A stretch of 64,000 bases of DNA from Pseudomonas fluorescens NCIMB 11764 (GCF_000293885.2 NZ_CP010945.1:1191001-1255000), one strand, 5' to 3'; shown: positions 1-9,143, counted from the stretch's first letter. Numbers and translations are program-made. Notes: a model not told the origin generated them from the sequence alone.

Positions 1-827
1 GAGGCACGCTGGAGCGCGCACCGGAGGACCTGAGTATCGAGGTCGATGGTGAATCGCGCTTGCTCACTTACAGCCTGACGCCTGTCAGTCATACCCAGGG
101 CCATATTCTGGGGGCGGTGATGGTGCTGCATGACGTCACCGAACAGCGGGCGTTCGAGCGGGTGCGCAGCGAATTTGTATTGCGCGCCTCCCATGAGCTG
201 CGCACGCCGGTCACCGGGATGCACATGGCGTTCGGCCTGTTCCGCGAGCGCGCGCATTTTGCCGCGGACTCGCGAGAAGCCGACCTGTTGGACACCGTGA
301 ATGAAGAAATGCAGCGCCTGATGCAGTTGATCAACGACCTGCTGAACTTCTCGCGCTACCAGAACGGTTTGCAGAAACTTTCACTGGCGCCGTGTTCCAT
401 CGAGGAACTGCTGGAGCAGGCCCGGTCGCGGTTTGCCGATTCGGCGCAAGAGAAGGGCATCGACTTGCTGGTCGAAGTGCAGGGACCATTGCCGTGGTTA
501 CAGGCCGATCAGCCTCAACTGGACCGGGTGCTCGATAACCTTATCGACAACGCGTTGCGTCATACCGGCGCTGATGGACAGATCCGCTTGCAGGCGCGAC
601 GCCACGGCGAGCGGGTGATTATCAGTGTCGAGGACAATGGCGAAGGTATCGCTTATGGCCAGCAGGGGCGGATCTTCGAGCCGTTTGTACAGGTCGGGCG
701 CAAGAAGGGGGGGGCGGGGCTTGGCCTGGCGTTGTGCAAGGAAATCGTGCAGTTGCACGGTGGGCGGATGGGCGTCTATTCGCGGCCGGGGCAGGGCACT
801 CAGTTCTACATGGCGCTAGCGGTTTAA
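1..827 (+). CDS. kinB: Sensor histidine kinase, KinB-like (5' truncated by window edge)
   Basis: The reading frame is open from the first bases of the window, so this is the C-terminal ~275 residues of a longer protein. It starts with the tail of a PAS-like domain ending in VLHDVTEQ. A HisKA domain follows, with the phospho-acceptor His in ASHELRTPVTG. Next is a HATPase_c domain with N box (DNLIDNALRHT), G1 (VEDNGEGI) and G2 (GGAGLGLALCKEI), so the catalytic core looks complete. In Pseudomonas, KinB is the inner-membrane kinase paired with AlgB in alginate control. The name rests on the neighbours (an AmpDh2-like amidase, a GGDEF protein, an EEP hydrolase and dsbA follow kinB in P. aeruginosa) as well as on the domains. 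The algB partner would lie outside the window. Confidence 0.8.
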   Translation, partial: GTLERAPEDLSIEVDGESRLLTYSLTPVSHTQGHILGAVMVLHDVTEQRAFERVRSEFVLRASHELRTPVTGMHMAFGLFRERAHFAADSREADLLDTVNEEMQRLMQLINDLLNFSRYQNGLQKLSLAPCSIEELLEQARSRFADSAQEKGIDLLVEVQGPLPWLQADQPQLDRVLDNLIDNALRHTGADGQIRLQARRHGERVIISVEDNGEGIAYGQQGRIFEPFVQVGRKKGGAGLGLALCKEIVQLHGGRMGVYSRPGQGTQFYMALAV

Positions 828-834
828 CGCGCGT

Positions 835-2448
835 TTACGCTTCGTCATCCAGGCGTCTGCTGGCCAGGCGCCGGCCACGGGTGATCAGCTCAATGAACTG
901 AACGGCGCTCAATGCATGGGCGAACAACCAGCCCTGACCGAATTTCACTCCTTCACTGCTCAGAAACGCCGCTTGCGCTTCATGTTCGATGCCCTCGGCA
1001 ATCACATTGAGTTGCAGCGCCTGGGCCATGTGAATGATGTGCGGTGCCACGCCACTGCTGGCGGCGTCATGTCCAAGCGCATCGATGAACGCCTTGTCGA
1101 TTTTCAGGCAATCCACAGGCAGTGTCTGCAGGTAGGCGAGGCTGCAATAGCCAGTGCCAAAGTCATCGATCAGCACCTGATGCCCGACGTCGCGCAAGGA
1201 CTGAAGGTTTTCCCGGGCCACTACCACGTCGATCAGTCCGCGCTCGGTCACTTCAAAGGCAATCTGTTTGGCTGCGACCCGGTGCAGGAGCAACAGCCGC
1301 GCCATGACTTGGCCGATACGCGGCACCATGACGTCGCAGGCCGCCAGGTTGACCGAGATGTACAGCTGCGGATTGGCCCGCAACAAGTGCCCAAGCTGCT
1401 CCAGCAGGCGTTGCAGGACGAAGTCGGTCATCTGGCGGATCTGGCCGGTGTTTTCCGCCATCGGAATAAAAAGCTCCGGGCTGGTCAGGGTGCCGTCCGG
1501 CCGGCGCCAGCGCAGCAAGGCTTCAGCCCCGACACAATTGCGGCTGTCGAGGTCGAAGATGGGTTGGTACAACACCTGCAACTCGCCTCGCCGTATGGCG
1601 CCGGACAATTCGGCATCCAACGACTGTCGCTGGCGCACCAGCAGAAACACCAGGAAGCCCACTACTACGCCCAGCGCCAGGCTGGCCGGCACCAGCCACC
1701 ACCAGGCGGCGGGCACATTCACGCCGGTGCGCGGGGTGATCAGCACCAATTGGTATTCAGGGCTTTTGGTTGGCATGAGGTAAATCAAGCGAGTCGGGGT
1801 GACTTGCAAGACATCGCTGCCTTTCGGTGGCCAAGGCACGGTCGGCGGCCAGGCTTGCGGGGAGCCCAGCACCGGAATCGCCCGAGTGCCGTGGTCGAGT
1901 ATCACCAAAAGGCTGCTGCCCGGCGACAAGTCGACCATGTCGGTCAAATGTCCGCGAGAGGTCGCGACACGGAAATTGCCACGCCCGAGCATGAGCGCGG
2001 CCCGGTTCTCGTCAGGTTCGGTAGTGGTGTTCAACCAGTAACTGTAAGTGGGGTCTTTGATGTCGGGTGGCCGTGTCAAAGATAATCCTGCCTGGCGCGG
2101 ACGGTTAGAGCAGATCTTCGAGGCATCCATATACGCAGCCTCGTACACGAACCGGTAATTGAAAGTGACCTGCTGCAAAGTGGCGATCATTTCTTTGTCG
2201 CAGGTTCGCAGCGGTTGGGCCTCCAGATCATCGAGGCTTTCGCGCAGTTGTCCGAACAACTGCTCCAGGCGCGCAAGAAATCGCTCACCTTGCGCGTTCA
2301 TTTCCGCACTTTCGTTCTGCTCGATCTGACGAACGGCCACGAACAGGCTGAGCGCCAGGAGCAATACGCTGCTCAGGACAGCCGCCAGCATCGCCAAAAA
2401 CCAGGGGCGATAGAACCAGCTACGTAGCGTCTCTCGAGCAGCGGCCAT
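835..2448 (-). CDS. EAL-domain c-di-GMP phosphodiesterase with CSS-like periplasmic sensor
   Basis: 537-residue membrane protein that probably hydrolyses c-di-GMP to pGpG. TM1 is at about residues 15-37. A periplasmic region follows, carrying paired cysteines (LRTCDKEM and KICSNRP), like the redox-sensing CSS-motif domain, here with CSN in place of CSS. TM2 is at about 248-270. The C-terminal EAL domain (about 280-525) keeps the key motifs EALLRW, EVTERG, DDFGTGYCSL, KIDKAF and AEGIE, so it should be active. The gene converges on kinB with an 8-base gap. A disulfide-sensing role fits the family but is an inference. Confidence 0.88.
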   Translation of the reverse strand: MAAARETLRSWFYRPWFLAMLAAVLSSVLLLALSLFVAVRQIEQNESAEMNAQGERFLARLEQLFGQLRESLDDLEAQPLRTCDKEMIATLQQVTFNYRFVYEAAYMDASKICSNRPRQAGLSLTRPPDIKDPTYSYWLNTTTEPDENRAALMLGRGNFRVATSRGHLTDMVDLSPGSSLLVILDHGTRAIPVLGSPQAWPPTVPWPPKGSDVLQVTPTRLIYLMPTKSPEYQLVLITPRTGVNVPAAWWWLVPASLALGVVVGFLVFLLVRQRQSLDAELSGAIRRGELQVLYQPIFDLDSRNCVGAEALLRWRRPDGTLTSPELFIPMAENTGQIRQMTDFVLQRLLEQLGHLLRANPQLYISVNLAACDVMVPRIGQVMARLLLLHRVAAKQIAFEVTERGLIDVVVARENLQSLRDVGHQVLIDDFGTGYCSLAYLQTLPVDCLKIDKAFIDALGHDAASSGVAPHIIHMAQALQLNVIAEGIEHEAQAAFLSSEGVKFGQGWLFAHALSAVQFIELITRGRRLASRRLDDEA

Positions 2449-2524
2449 ATTGGAATATCCGAAGAATTACCAATGAGTTATAGCTGCTGATTGGGAAAAA
2501 GCGCGGACCGTCGGGCGGGCGTCA

Positions 2525-3307
2525 TTATTTTGTCTGATTCAATACCAGAAGAAGTGCTGCCGTTTGCGCATCCGGCATGCCGTCGAAGCGGGACGGCCGG
2601 AAATGCATCTGGAAGGCTGCAATCACGTGACGTGTTGCAACATCCAGCTCACCGGTTTGCGGCGTGGCATAGCCCAGGCGAGCCAGCTGTCCCTGAAACC
2701 AGCTGATGCTCGGCAGTTCGGTATTGAACTGCGCTTGTTGGCGCGCCACCGCCTGTTCGTTCGGCCAGACGCCAAGGCCTTCGGCGGCTAGCCGTTTCCA
2801 AGGGAAAAGCGGCCCCGGATCCAGCTTGCGCAGTGGGGCGATGTCGCTATGGCCGATGATGCTGCGGGGGGTGATGGCGTAACGTTTGCTGATGTCTTTG
2901 AGCAGGACGATCAACGACTGGATCTGGGCTTCGCTGTAGGGATACCAGTAACGCCCTCCGGTGGGGGTTTCCTTGAATCCTGGATTGACGATTTCGATGC
3001 CGATTGAGCTGGAGTTCAGCCAGGTCCGACCCTGCCACTCACTTTCCCCGGCGTGCCATGCCCGCAGGTTTTCATCCATCAGCTTGTAGATGGTGGCGTT
3101 TTTATCGTCGCCGATCAGATAGTGGCTGCTGACTTCGCCGTGGGTCAGCAGTTGCAGCGAACGTTCCAGAGAGGCGGAGGTGTAATGCACCACCACGAAC
3201 TGAATACGGCTGTCGTGATTGGCTGAAGGATGGCTGGTGTCGAACCGGGGACCGCTGGTACAGCCGGCCAATAGAACCAGCGACACGATGAGGGCGAGAA
3301 ATTTCAT
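2525..3307 (-). CDS. ampDh2: N-acetylmuramoyl-L-alanine amidase lipoprotein, AmpDh2-like
   Basis: 260-residue protein starting at the ATG of MKFLALIVSL. A lipobox (LLAGC, Cys about residue 16) predicts an outer-membrane or periplasmic lipoprotein. The Amidase_2 fold is visible: VVVHYTSA, HAGESEW and IIGHSDIAP supply the His/Asp ligands of the catalytic zinc. A C-terminal peptidoglycan-binding-like repeat (FQGQLARLGY, IAAFQMHFRP) follows. It should cut the MurNAc-L-Ala bond of peptidoglycan or anhydro-muropeptides. The position between kinB and a GGDEF gene matches ampDh2 of P. aeruginosa. The frame stays open upstream, but the ATG placing the signal sequence at the N-terminus is clearly right. 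Confidence 0.9.
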   Translation of the reverse strand: MKFLALIVSLVLLAGCTSGPRFDTSHPSANHDSRIQFVVVHYTSASLERSLQLLTHGEVSSHYLIGDDKNATIYKLMDENLRAWHAGESEWQGRTWLNSSSIGIEIVNPGFKETPTGGRYWYPYSEAQIQSLIVLLKDISKRYAITPRSIIGHSDIAPLRKLDPGPLFPWKRLAAEGLGVWPNEQAVARQQAQFNTELPSISWFQGQLARLGYATPQTGELDVATRHVIAAFQMHFRPSRFDGMPDAQTAALLLVLNQTK

Positions 3308-3407
3308 GGTAGAGGCAGTACACGCAAGACAGTAATGCAACAGTGTAACGTACTGCCTTGCGCGACGACGCTTAGCGGCCCCATTTAAACAAAATGGAAC
3401 AATTGGC

Positions 3408-5450
3408 CTAGCCGAGTTCCACCCGATTGCGGCCAGCATGTTTGGCGCGGTACAAAGCCTGATCGGCTCTTTTAAGTACCATATCGCTGTGCTCTCCGGG
3501 TTTGAATGCAGTCATTCCCATCGAAACGGTGATGGTCACCGGCTCCCCCTTGAAGTGGAATGGGCAGGCTTCGATGGACGCGCGCAGGTTTTCCAGCAGT
3601 TTTGCCCCCGTCGCCGGCACAGTGCCTGGCATCAGCAGGACAAACTCTTCACCGCCAAACCGTGCAATGAAATCGGTCCCGCGCAGGCGCTTGCGCAACA
3701 CGCTGGCGATGATTTTCAGTACCTTGTCGCCCGCCAGGTGGCCATAGTTGTCATTGATGCGCTTGAAGTGATCAAGGTCGAGCATGGCCAGCAACAGGGT
3801 GTTGCCGTGTTGTTGCCACTGGCTGATTTCGTGATCGAGCCGTTCGCTCCAGGCCGCACGGTTGGGCAGTCCGGTCAGTGGGTCGATCAAGGCTTTCTGG
3901 CGCTGCTCTTCAAGATGCTCGCGGTAGCCTTGGGCTTCCTGCTCCATGTGCGCCACGCGTTCTGCCAGGCCTTTAAGGCGAGCTGCCACTTCCTGTTCTC
4001 GCGCATCGCGCTGCTTCTGGTGCTGATCCATGGTCCCGAGCAGGCCTTCGAGGTGGTTCTCCAGAACGTGCTTGAGGTCTTCGAGGTCCGCTGCCTCTTG
4101 CATGCTGCTCTGCAGGCCGTCGACCTGCTCGCGGATCTGCGTGTCCATGTCCCGCGCAGCCGAGCGGTTGTCCGCATGGCCATCGCTGGCGGCTTGCAGG
4201 TTGCTCTGGAATGACTCGAGGCGCTCATTGAGTTGCTGCAAATAGACTTCAAATTCGTGCTGGCCACTGTTGTTTATTGCCAGCATCAAGGTCGCCAGAT
4301 CGTCGAGAATCGGTAGCAACTCGTACCAATTCAAGCCGTTTTGCAGACGATCGCGCATCGCTTCGGCTTGTGGGCGATACCGCTCTGGCAGTGACAGGTC
4401 GTCCAGCAGGCCCAGAAGCGTGTCTTCGATGTGCTTGGCGACGGAGCTGTAGGACGGCTCCGGCGAGTCCGGCAGGGCGTAGAGAATATCGTGTTCGGAT
4501 TGTTCCGGATCGATGGCGGCCAATGCGCTATCGAGAAATACCGCCGGGGTCAACTCGTCTGGATTGGTCGCCAGCTGAGTCTCGGATACCGCAGTGATGA
4601 CGGCTGGTGAGGCGACTGGTGCCGGTTGCTCTGGCTGTTCACTCTCTGTTTGGACAGAAGGAACAGGCGCTCGCTGAGGTTCATGGACTGGCGGTATAAA
4701 AGCCACGACTTCAGCGATCGTCGTCGCTGCGGGTACTTCGATCATCTCTGGATCGGGCGGGGCAGGATGATCGGCAGGCGGCGTCACGGGTGGCTCGTCG
4801 GCAACGGGCTCGGGATCGACGATCAGTTGCGGCAGTTCGTGAGGCGCGGCCGCAATCTCTTCGACAGGCGGCGGGGTGGGCGCTTGTGCCTCCGGGGGAA
4901 CCACCCGCTGTACCGCATCTTCCGTTTCACGATTGCCAAACAAGCGCTGTAACAAGCCTGGGCGACCGGGTTCCGCCGGGTTCTCCAGCTGACTCAGGGC
5001 TTTCCCTTGCAGGCCGCTCAGCTCGCTGAGCAGCAACGGGATCTCGCGCGCCTGGCTGACGCGTCCGTCCAGTGTCTTGGCGAAGTTCTTGAGTGGGCGG
5101 CTCACTTCGCGGGGCAGCGGCAATGTCTGCAGTTGCGCCACCAGCGCGGTCAGTGCGGCGCTGGTCTGATTGACCCGGGTCTCGCGGCGCTGTTCTGAGT
5201 CGAGTACGGCTTTTTCCAGGCGCGGAAGCAGTGCCGCCAGGCCGGCGTCCATGTCATTGGTGCGGATGACTTCGCGCATTTCTTTCATGCACTGATCAAC
5301 CGCGCGGTCGGTGCCCTCGGCCGCCAGCGTACTGCGCACCAGTCCGCGCCGCAGCAGGTCGAGCCGGGCATCCCAACGACGTTCGAGCTTTTCCTGTTGT
5401 TCGATGCTTTTAAGGTATTTCTCTTTCCAGCGCTGTGTTTCGTCGCTCAT
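3408..5450 (-). CDS. Diguanylate cyclase (GGDEF), DgcH-like
   Basis: 680-residue cytoplasmic protein with no clear transmembrane segment. The N-terminal ~180 residues are helical. A Pro/Glu/Val-rich, low-complexity linker runs over about residues 185-300, a second helical region over about 320-420, and a coiled coil over about 425-510. The C-terminal GGDEF domain has FKRINDNYGH, an RGTD inhibitory site five residues before the active-site GGEEF, and MLDLDHFK metal ligands. It should make c-di-GMP and be subject to product inhibition. Its ATG overlaps the stop of the EEP hydrolase gene by 4 bases (ATGA), which suggests translational coupling. Gene position corresponds to PA5487 of P. aeruginosa. 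Confidence 0.9.
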   Translation of the reverse strand: MSDETQRWKEKYLKSIEQQEKLERRWDARLDLLRRGLVRSTLAAEGTDRAVDQCMKEMREVIRTNDMDAGLAALLPRLEKAVLDSEQRRETRVNQTSAALTALVAQLQTLPLPREVSRPLKNFAKTLDGRVSQAREIPLLLSELSGLQGKALSQLENPAEPGRPGLLQRLFGNRETEDAVQRVVPPEAQAPTPPPVEEIAAAPHELPQLIVDPEPVADEPPVTPPADHPAPPDPEMIEVPAATTIAEVVAFIPPVHEPQRAPVPSVQTESEQPEQPAPVASPAVITAVSETQLATNPDELTPAVFLDSALAAIDPEQSEHDILYALPDSPEPSYSSVAKHIEDTLLGLLDDLSLPERYRPQAEAMRDRLQNGLNWYELLPILDDLATLMLAINNSGQHEFEVYLQQLNERLESFQSNLQAASDGHADNRSAARDMDTQIREQVDGLQSSMQEAADLEDLKHVLENHLEGLLGTMDQHQKQRDAREQEVAARLKGLAERVAHMEQEAQGYREHLEEQRQKALIDPLTGLPNRAAWSERLDHEISQWQQHGNTLLLAMLDLDHFKRINDNYGHLAGDKVLKIIASVLRKRLRGTDFIARFGGEEFVLLMPGTVPATGAKLLENLRASIEACPFHFKGEPVTITVSMGMTAFKPGEHSDMVLKRADQALYRAKHAGRNRVELG

Positions 5451-6325
5451 TCATGGGTTCCGCGAGGGGCAGGACTCAACGCGGGCAATGCATCGGCCGT
5501 GAGCGAACCCGGCAGACGAATCTCAACCGCGACCGGCAGGTGATCGGAAATGGGTTGTGCCAGCACTTCGACCTTTTCCAGCGTCAGCGTCGGGCTCAAC
5601 AGAATGTGGTCCAGACAGCGCTGCGGGCGCCAGCTGGGGAAGGTTGCTTCCAATTGCGGCGCCAGCAGGCCGAGGTCGCGCAACGGAGAATTTTGCAGCA
5701 GGTCACTGGCGTGGGTATTCATGTCGCCCATCAGCACCTGATGTTTATAACCACCGATCAGCTCGCGGATGTAAGCCAGTTGCATGCTCCGGGCGCGGGC
5801 GCCCAGCGCCAGGTGCATCATGACCACCACCAACGCTTCCGGACCTTCACCGAAACGCACCAGGATCGCACCGCGACCCTTGGGCCCCGGCAGCGGATGA
5901 TCTTCAATCGCCCACGGGCGCAGGCGACTGAGCACGCCATTGCTGTGCTGGCCGAGGCGACCGAGATTGCGATTGAGTTGTTGATACCAGTAGGGGAAGG
6001 CACCGAGTTGCGCCAGGTGTTCAACTTGATTGACGTAGCCGGATCGCAGGCTGCCGCCGTCGGCTTCCTGCAGGGCGACCAGATCGAAGTCGCCCAACAG
6101 ATTGCCGATCTTTTGCAGATTGTCAGCACGACCGGTGTGCGGCAACAGGTGTTGCCAGCCCCGGGTCAGGTAGTGCCGATAGCGCTCGGTACTGATACCG
6201 ACCTGAATGTTGAAGCTGAGCAAGCGCAGACGGCTGTCTGCGGGCAGGCCCGTCGATTCCAGGTGATGTTCGTTGACCCGCGGATCATGCAGGCCAACGA
6301 CGCGTTCAGTTCCCCAGCGGCGCAT
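5447..6325 (-). CDS. Endonuclease/exonuclease/phosphatase family protein
   Basis: 292-residue protein of the EEP (DNase I-like) superfamily. Visible motifs in order: LLSFNIQVG (N-terminal Asn), ALQEADGG (metal-binding Glu), MMHLALGAR (catalytic His), LMGDMNTHASD (Asp/Asn pair) and SDHLPVAVEI (C-terminal catalytic His). The full set of EEP residues is present, so it is likely an active metal-dependent phosphodiesterase or phosphatase. The substrate cannot be told from sequence. It overlaps the GGDEF gene by 4 bases and the pair looks like one transcription unit. No signal peptide was seen. Confidence 0.85.
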   Translation of the reverse strand: MRRWGTERVVGLHDPRVNEHHLESTGLPADSRLRLLSFNIQVGISTERYRHYLTRGWQHLLPHTGRADNLQKIGNLLGDFDLVALQEADGGSLRSGYVNQVEHLAQLGAFPYWYQQLNRNLGRLGQHSNGVLSRLRPWAIEDHPLPGPKGRGAILVRFGEGPEALVVVMMHLALGARARSMQLAYIRELIGGYKHQVLMGDMNTHASDLLQNSPLRDLGLLAPQLEATFPSWRPQRCLDHILLSPTLTLEKVEVLAQPISDHLPVAVEIRLPGSLTADALPALSPAPRGTHE

Positions 6326-6339
6326 GGCAGTTGCCGCGC

Positions 6340-6981
6340 TTAGTTGGCAGCAGCCTTGTTAGCCGCTCGCTCTTTGTCGACCAGTTTGTCGGCCAGTTGC
6401 AACGCCTGCTCGGCGCCGCCGGCAGAACCCACGTCAAAGCGATACTTGCCGTTGACGATCATGGTTGGAACGCCGGAGATTTCATACTTTTTGGCCAGCT
6501 CGCGAGCTTTGTTGATCTGGCCCTTGATGGCGAAGGAATCGAAGGTCGCCAGGAACTTGTCCTTGTCTACGCCTTGAGTCGCCAGGAAGTCGGCCATTTC
6601 GTTTTTATCGGTCAGCTTTTTGTGTTCCTTCTGAATGGCGTTGAACACGGCAGCGTGAACCTTGCTCTCGACGCCCATGGCTTCCAGGGTCAGGAACATT
6701 TGGCCGTGTGCGTCCCATGGGCCGCCAAACATGGCTGGAATACGGACGAAATTCACGTCGGACGGCAGTTTCTCGACCCAGGGATTGATCACCGGCTCGA
6801 AAGCGTAGCAATGCGGGCAGCCGTACCAGAACAGCTCCACCACTTCGATCTTGCCAGGCACGGCTACCGGAACCGGATTACTCAGTTCGACATAAGGGGC
6901 GGCGGGTGCCTCGGCGGCTTGGGCAGTCATGCCGAAAAGGCTGGCAGCGACGAGTGCGGCGCTGATGATCAGATTACGCAT
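6340..6981 (-). CDS. dsbA: Periplasmic thiol:disulfide oxidoreductase DsbA
   Basis: 213 residues with a signal peptide ending near TAQAAEA. The thioredoxin-like fold holds the active site WYGCPHCYAFEP (CPHC) and the cis-Pro loop SGVPTMIVNG. It puts disulfide bonds into secreted proteins and is reoxidised by DsbB. A good ribosome-binding site (GGAGTAAAGC before ATG) supports the start. The gene ends 14 bases before the EEP gene begins, so the dsbA, EEP and GGDEF genes may be transcribed together. Order dsbA then cytochrome c4 is conserved in Pseudomonas. Confidence 0.95.
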   Translation of the reverse strand: MRNLIISAALVAASLFGMTAQAAEAPAAPYVELSNPVPVAVPGKIEVVELFWYGCPHCYAFEPVINPWVEKLPSDVNFVRIPAMFGGPWDAHGQMFLTLEAMGVESKVHAAVFNAIQKEHKKLTDKNEMADFLATQGVDKDKFLATFDSFAIKGQINKARELAKKYEISGVPTMIVNGKYRFDVGSAGGAEQALQLADKLVDKERAANKAAAN

Positions 6982-7075
6982 GCTTTACTCCTGGACAATT
7001 CGGGTCGCCTCGCGCGACCTGTTTTCAGACAGGTCATGGCGGGCTTGAGTTCTGTAGTGTAACGGCAGCAGGCAC

Positions 7076-7105
7076 AAAAAAGGGCGGCCTGAGCCACCCT
7101 TTTTA
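7076..7105 (-). terminator. Rho-independent terminator after cytochrome c4
   Basis: A GGGCGGC/GCCACCC stem with a four-base loop is flanked by A6 on one side and T5 on the other. It could work for the minus-strand cytochrome c4 operon and probably in both directions. Confidence 0.7.
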
Positions 7106-7181
7106 TACTTGCTGCGACGGATTAATAGAGCGTTAACGTTGCAGGAGATGTACATCTCGCATATCGCTCTATCCGCCGGTC

Positions 7182-7793
7182 CTAGTGCAGACCCTGAATG
7201 TAGCTGGACACCGCAGCGATGTCTTCGTCGCTCAGGCGTTTGGCAATGGTCTGCATGGTTTTGGTGTCGCCGTCGTTGTTGCGACCGCCTTCTTCCTTGC
7301 GGAAATCGGTCAGCTGCTTGGCAATGTATTGAGCGTGCTGGCCACCCAGGTGCGGGAAGCCGGCGGCCGCGTTGCCTGCGCCGTTTGGCGAGTGGCAGCC
7401 GGTGCAGGCTGGCAAGCCCTTGGCAAGGTCACCGCCACGGAACAGTGCTTCACCGCGAGCCACGACTTTAGGGTCGGCGGCGCCAACGCTGCCTTTCTGG
7501 CTGGCGAAGTAGGCAGCGATATCGGCCATGTCCTGATCGCTCAGGTTGGTCAGCAGGCCGGTCATTTCCAGTACCGTGCGTTTGCCGGACTTGATGTCGT
7601 GCAGCTGCTTGTTCAGATAACGCTCGCCTTGACCTGCCAGTTTCGGAAAGTTAGGCGCCATGCTGTTGCCATCCGGGCCATGACAGGCGCCACATACTGC
7701 GGCTTTCGCCTGACCAGCAGTTGCATCACCTGCAGCATGGGCTATGCCGGAGATCCCCACGGTCAACAGCAGACTCACGATCAATTTGTTCAT
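7182..7793 (-). CDS. cc4: Diheme cytochrome c4
   Basis: 203 residues with a signal peptide cleaved after HAAGDA. There are two class I cytochrome c domains with heme sites CGACHGPDG and CTGCHSPNG. The distal Met ligands are plausibly in the MEMTGLL and MQTIAKR regions. It is a periplasmic electron carrier that can feed cytochrome c oxidases, which fits the caa3-type oxidase locus later in the window. It lies downstream of a small c5-type cytochrome with a 46-base gap, so the two are probably one operon. Confidence 0.93.
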   Translation of the reverse strand: MNKLIVSLLLTVGISGIAHAAGDATAGQAKAAVCGACHGPDGNSMAPNFPKLAGQGERYLNKQLHDIKSGKRTVLEMTGLLTNLSDQDMADIAAYFASQKGSVGAADPKVVARGEALFRGGDLAKGLPACTGCHSPNGAGNAAAGFPHLGGQHAQYIAKQLTDFRKEEGGRNNDGDTKTMQTIAKRLSDEDIAAVSSYIQGLH

Positions 7794-7839
7794 CAGCTAA
7801 TCCAACTACGGCTAAGGGTTAAAGAGTTATGGACCGGGA

Positions 7840-8130
7840 TCACTCGCTCATCCACTGGATGATGGCTTGGTAATCCTCGGCACTGCAGTCCATGCACAAA
7901 CCACGCGGCGGCATCGCCTTGAAACCCTGGGTCACGTGTTGCACCAGCGTCTCCATACCTTTCGCCAACCTCGGCGTCCAAGCTTCCTGATCGCCCTTTC
8001 GGGGCGCCATGGGGAGTTGGCCGGAATGACAGGCACCACACACACGGTTGTACACAGCTTCCGGATCCTGTGTAGCCTGAGCGCTGTAAAGCGGCATCAA
8101 GACACCGGCAGCTAGCAGCCATTTCGTCAT
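7840..8130 (-). CDS. Small monoheme cytochrome c5 family protein
   Basis: 96 residues with a signal peptide (about 1-19, ending SAQAT). It has one heme site, VCGACHSGQ, and a short Cys pair GLCMDCSAED typical of the cytochrome c5 family, where it forms a disulfide. The motif AMPPRGLC carries the likely axial Met. It is a periplasmic electron carrier. It is first gene of a two-cytochrome operon and is divergent from engB. The 191 bases between them must hold both promoters. Confidence 0.9.
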   Translation of the reverse strand: MTKWLLAAGVLMPLYSAQATQDPEAVYNRVCGACHSGQLPMAPRKGDQEAWTPRLAKGMETLVQHVTQGFKAMPPRGLCMDCSAEDYQAIIQWMSE

Positions 8131-8321
8131 AAAACGACCTTTTCAGGGTTGAGAGCGTTCTGCGTTCTAGTGCGCAATCAAGGTCAATCGCTCTCGTGAA
8201 CTTCATCCTACGCTGGGACAAAGCGCACACAAAATCTGCGGCATTATATACTGGCGTCACTGAAACGGAAACGACACCGCTTGCCGCGTCCATTCCCGGC
8301 GCCGCCCACATCGGAAATCCC

Positions 8322-8963
8322 ATGCAACTCAAGAACCCCATCCTCGGCCTGTGCCAACAGTCCACCTTCATGCTCAGCGCTGCCAAAGTCGACCAATGTC
8401 CCGACGACGAAGGCTTTGAAGTGGCCTTCGCCGGGCGTTCCAACGCCGGTAAATCCAGCGCGTTGAACACCCTGACGCATGCCAGCCTGGCGCGGACCTC
8501 GAAAACTCCGGGTCGCACGCAACTCTTGAACTTCTTCAAGCTAGACGATGATCGTCGTCTGGTCGACCTGCCGGGCTACGGTTACGCGAAAGTACCAATC
8601 CCGTTGAAGCTGCACTGGCAGCGTCACCTGGAAGCTTATCTGGGTGGTCGCGAGAGTTTGAAGGGTCTGATTCTGATGATGGACATCCGTCATCCAATGA
8701 CCGACTTCGACCTGTTGATGCTCGACTGGGCCGTCGCCAGTGGCATGCCGATGCACATTCTGCTGACCAAGGCGGACAAGCTGACTTACGGCGCCGCGAA
8801 AAACGTGCTGCTCAAGGTTCAGTCAGACATTCGTAAAGGCTGGGGGGATGCGATCAGCATTCAGCTGTTTTCGGCGCCAAAACGCATGGGCCTGGAAGAC
8901 GCCTACACTGTATTGGCGGGCTGGATGGAACTGGCTGACAAAGGCTCCGAACTCGCGGAATAA
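8322..8963 (+). CDS. engB: Ribosome biogenesis GTPase YihA/YsxC (EngB)
   Basis: 213 residues. A TRAFAC GTPase with G1 (GRSNAGKSS), G2/switch (TPGRTQ), G3 (DLPGYGYAK) and G4 (TKADKL). EngB helps assemble the large ribosomal subunit and is usually essential. The ATG giving MQLKNPILG was chosen because it matches the N-terminus of the Pseudomonas family; an upstream ATG at 8,196 would add 42 residues of unrelated sequence. It converges with polA, the arrangement that flanks spf/ersA sRNA genes in gammaproteobacteria. Confidence 0.95.
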   Translation: MQLKNPILGLCQQSTFMLSAAKVDQCPDDEGFEVAFAGRSNAGKSSALNTLTHASLARTSKTPGRTQLLNFFKLDDDRRLVDLPGYGYAKVPIPLKLHWQRHLEAYLGGRESLKGLILMMDIRHPMTDFDLLMLDWAVASGMPMHILLTKADKLTYGAAKNVLLKVQSDIRKGWGDAISIQLFSAPKRMGLEDAYTVLAGWMELADKGSELAE

Positions 8964-8975
8964 CAAATCGCGGGC

Positions 8976-9108
8976 AAAAAAAACCCCGGACTTCTTATGG
9001 GGAGGGGGAAGTTCCGGGGTTCAAGTTCCGGACCGCTAGGGCGGGGTCCAGATTATCTGCCAACACTTAACACAACATAGGAGCATCGAAGGGCTTCACC
9101 AGCCATTC
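8976..9108 (-). ncRNA. ersA: ErsA / Spot 42-like small regulatory RNA (predicted)
   Basis: A gap of about 290 bases between the convergent engB and polA genes has no coding frame but holds a complete transcription unit on the polA strand. An AlgU-type promoter is at 9,115-9,143. Predicted transcription starts near 9,108. The RNA ends in a strong terminator hairpin (about 8,984-9,021; GAACCCCGGAACTTC pairing with GAAGTCCGGGGTT around a C-rich loop) followed by eight U. The predicted length of about 133 nt matches the 132 nt known for P. aeruginosa ErsA, which sits in the same place. ErsA is an Hfq-dependent, sigma-22-controlled regulator of algC and other mRNAs. The loop CCCCCTCCCC could pair with Shine-Dalgarno sequences. 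The exact 5' end is estimated. Confidence 0.8.
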
Positions 9109-9114
9109 AGTTAC

Positions 9115-9143
9115 TCTGAGTGGCAGTTCACAGGTTTAGTTCC
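9115..9143 (-). promoter_or_regulatory. AlgU/RpoE-type promoter of the ersA sRNA
   Basis: On the minus strand GGAACTA (from 9,143), a 17-base spacer, then TCAGA (9,119-9,115). This is close to the AlgU (sigma 22) consensus GAACTT-N16/17-TCTGA. It sits 7-8 bases ahead of the predicted sRNA start. Confidence 0.7.

Noticed and set aside
916..2085. 389-codon open frame opposite the EAL gene
   Set aside because: Antisense shadow of a clear EAL protein. No motif and no start signal.
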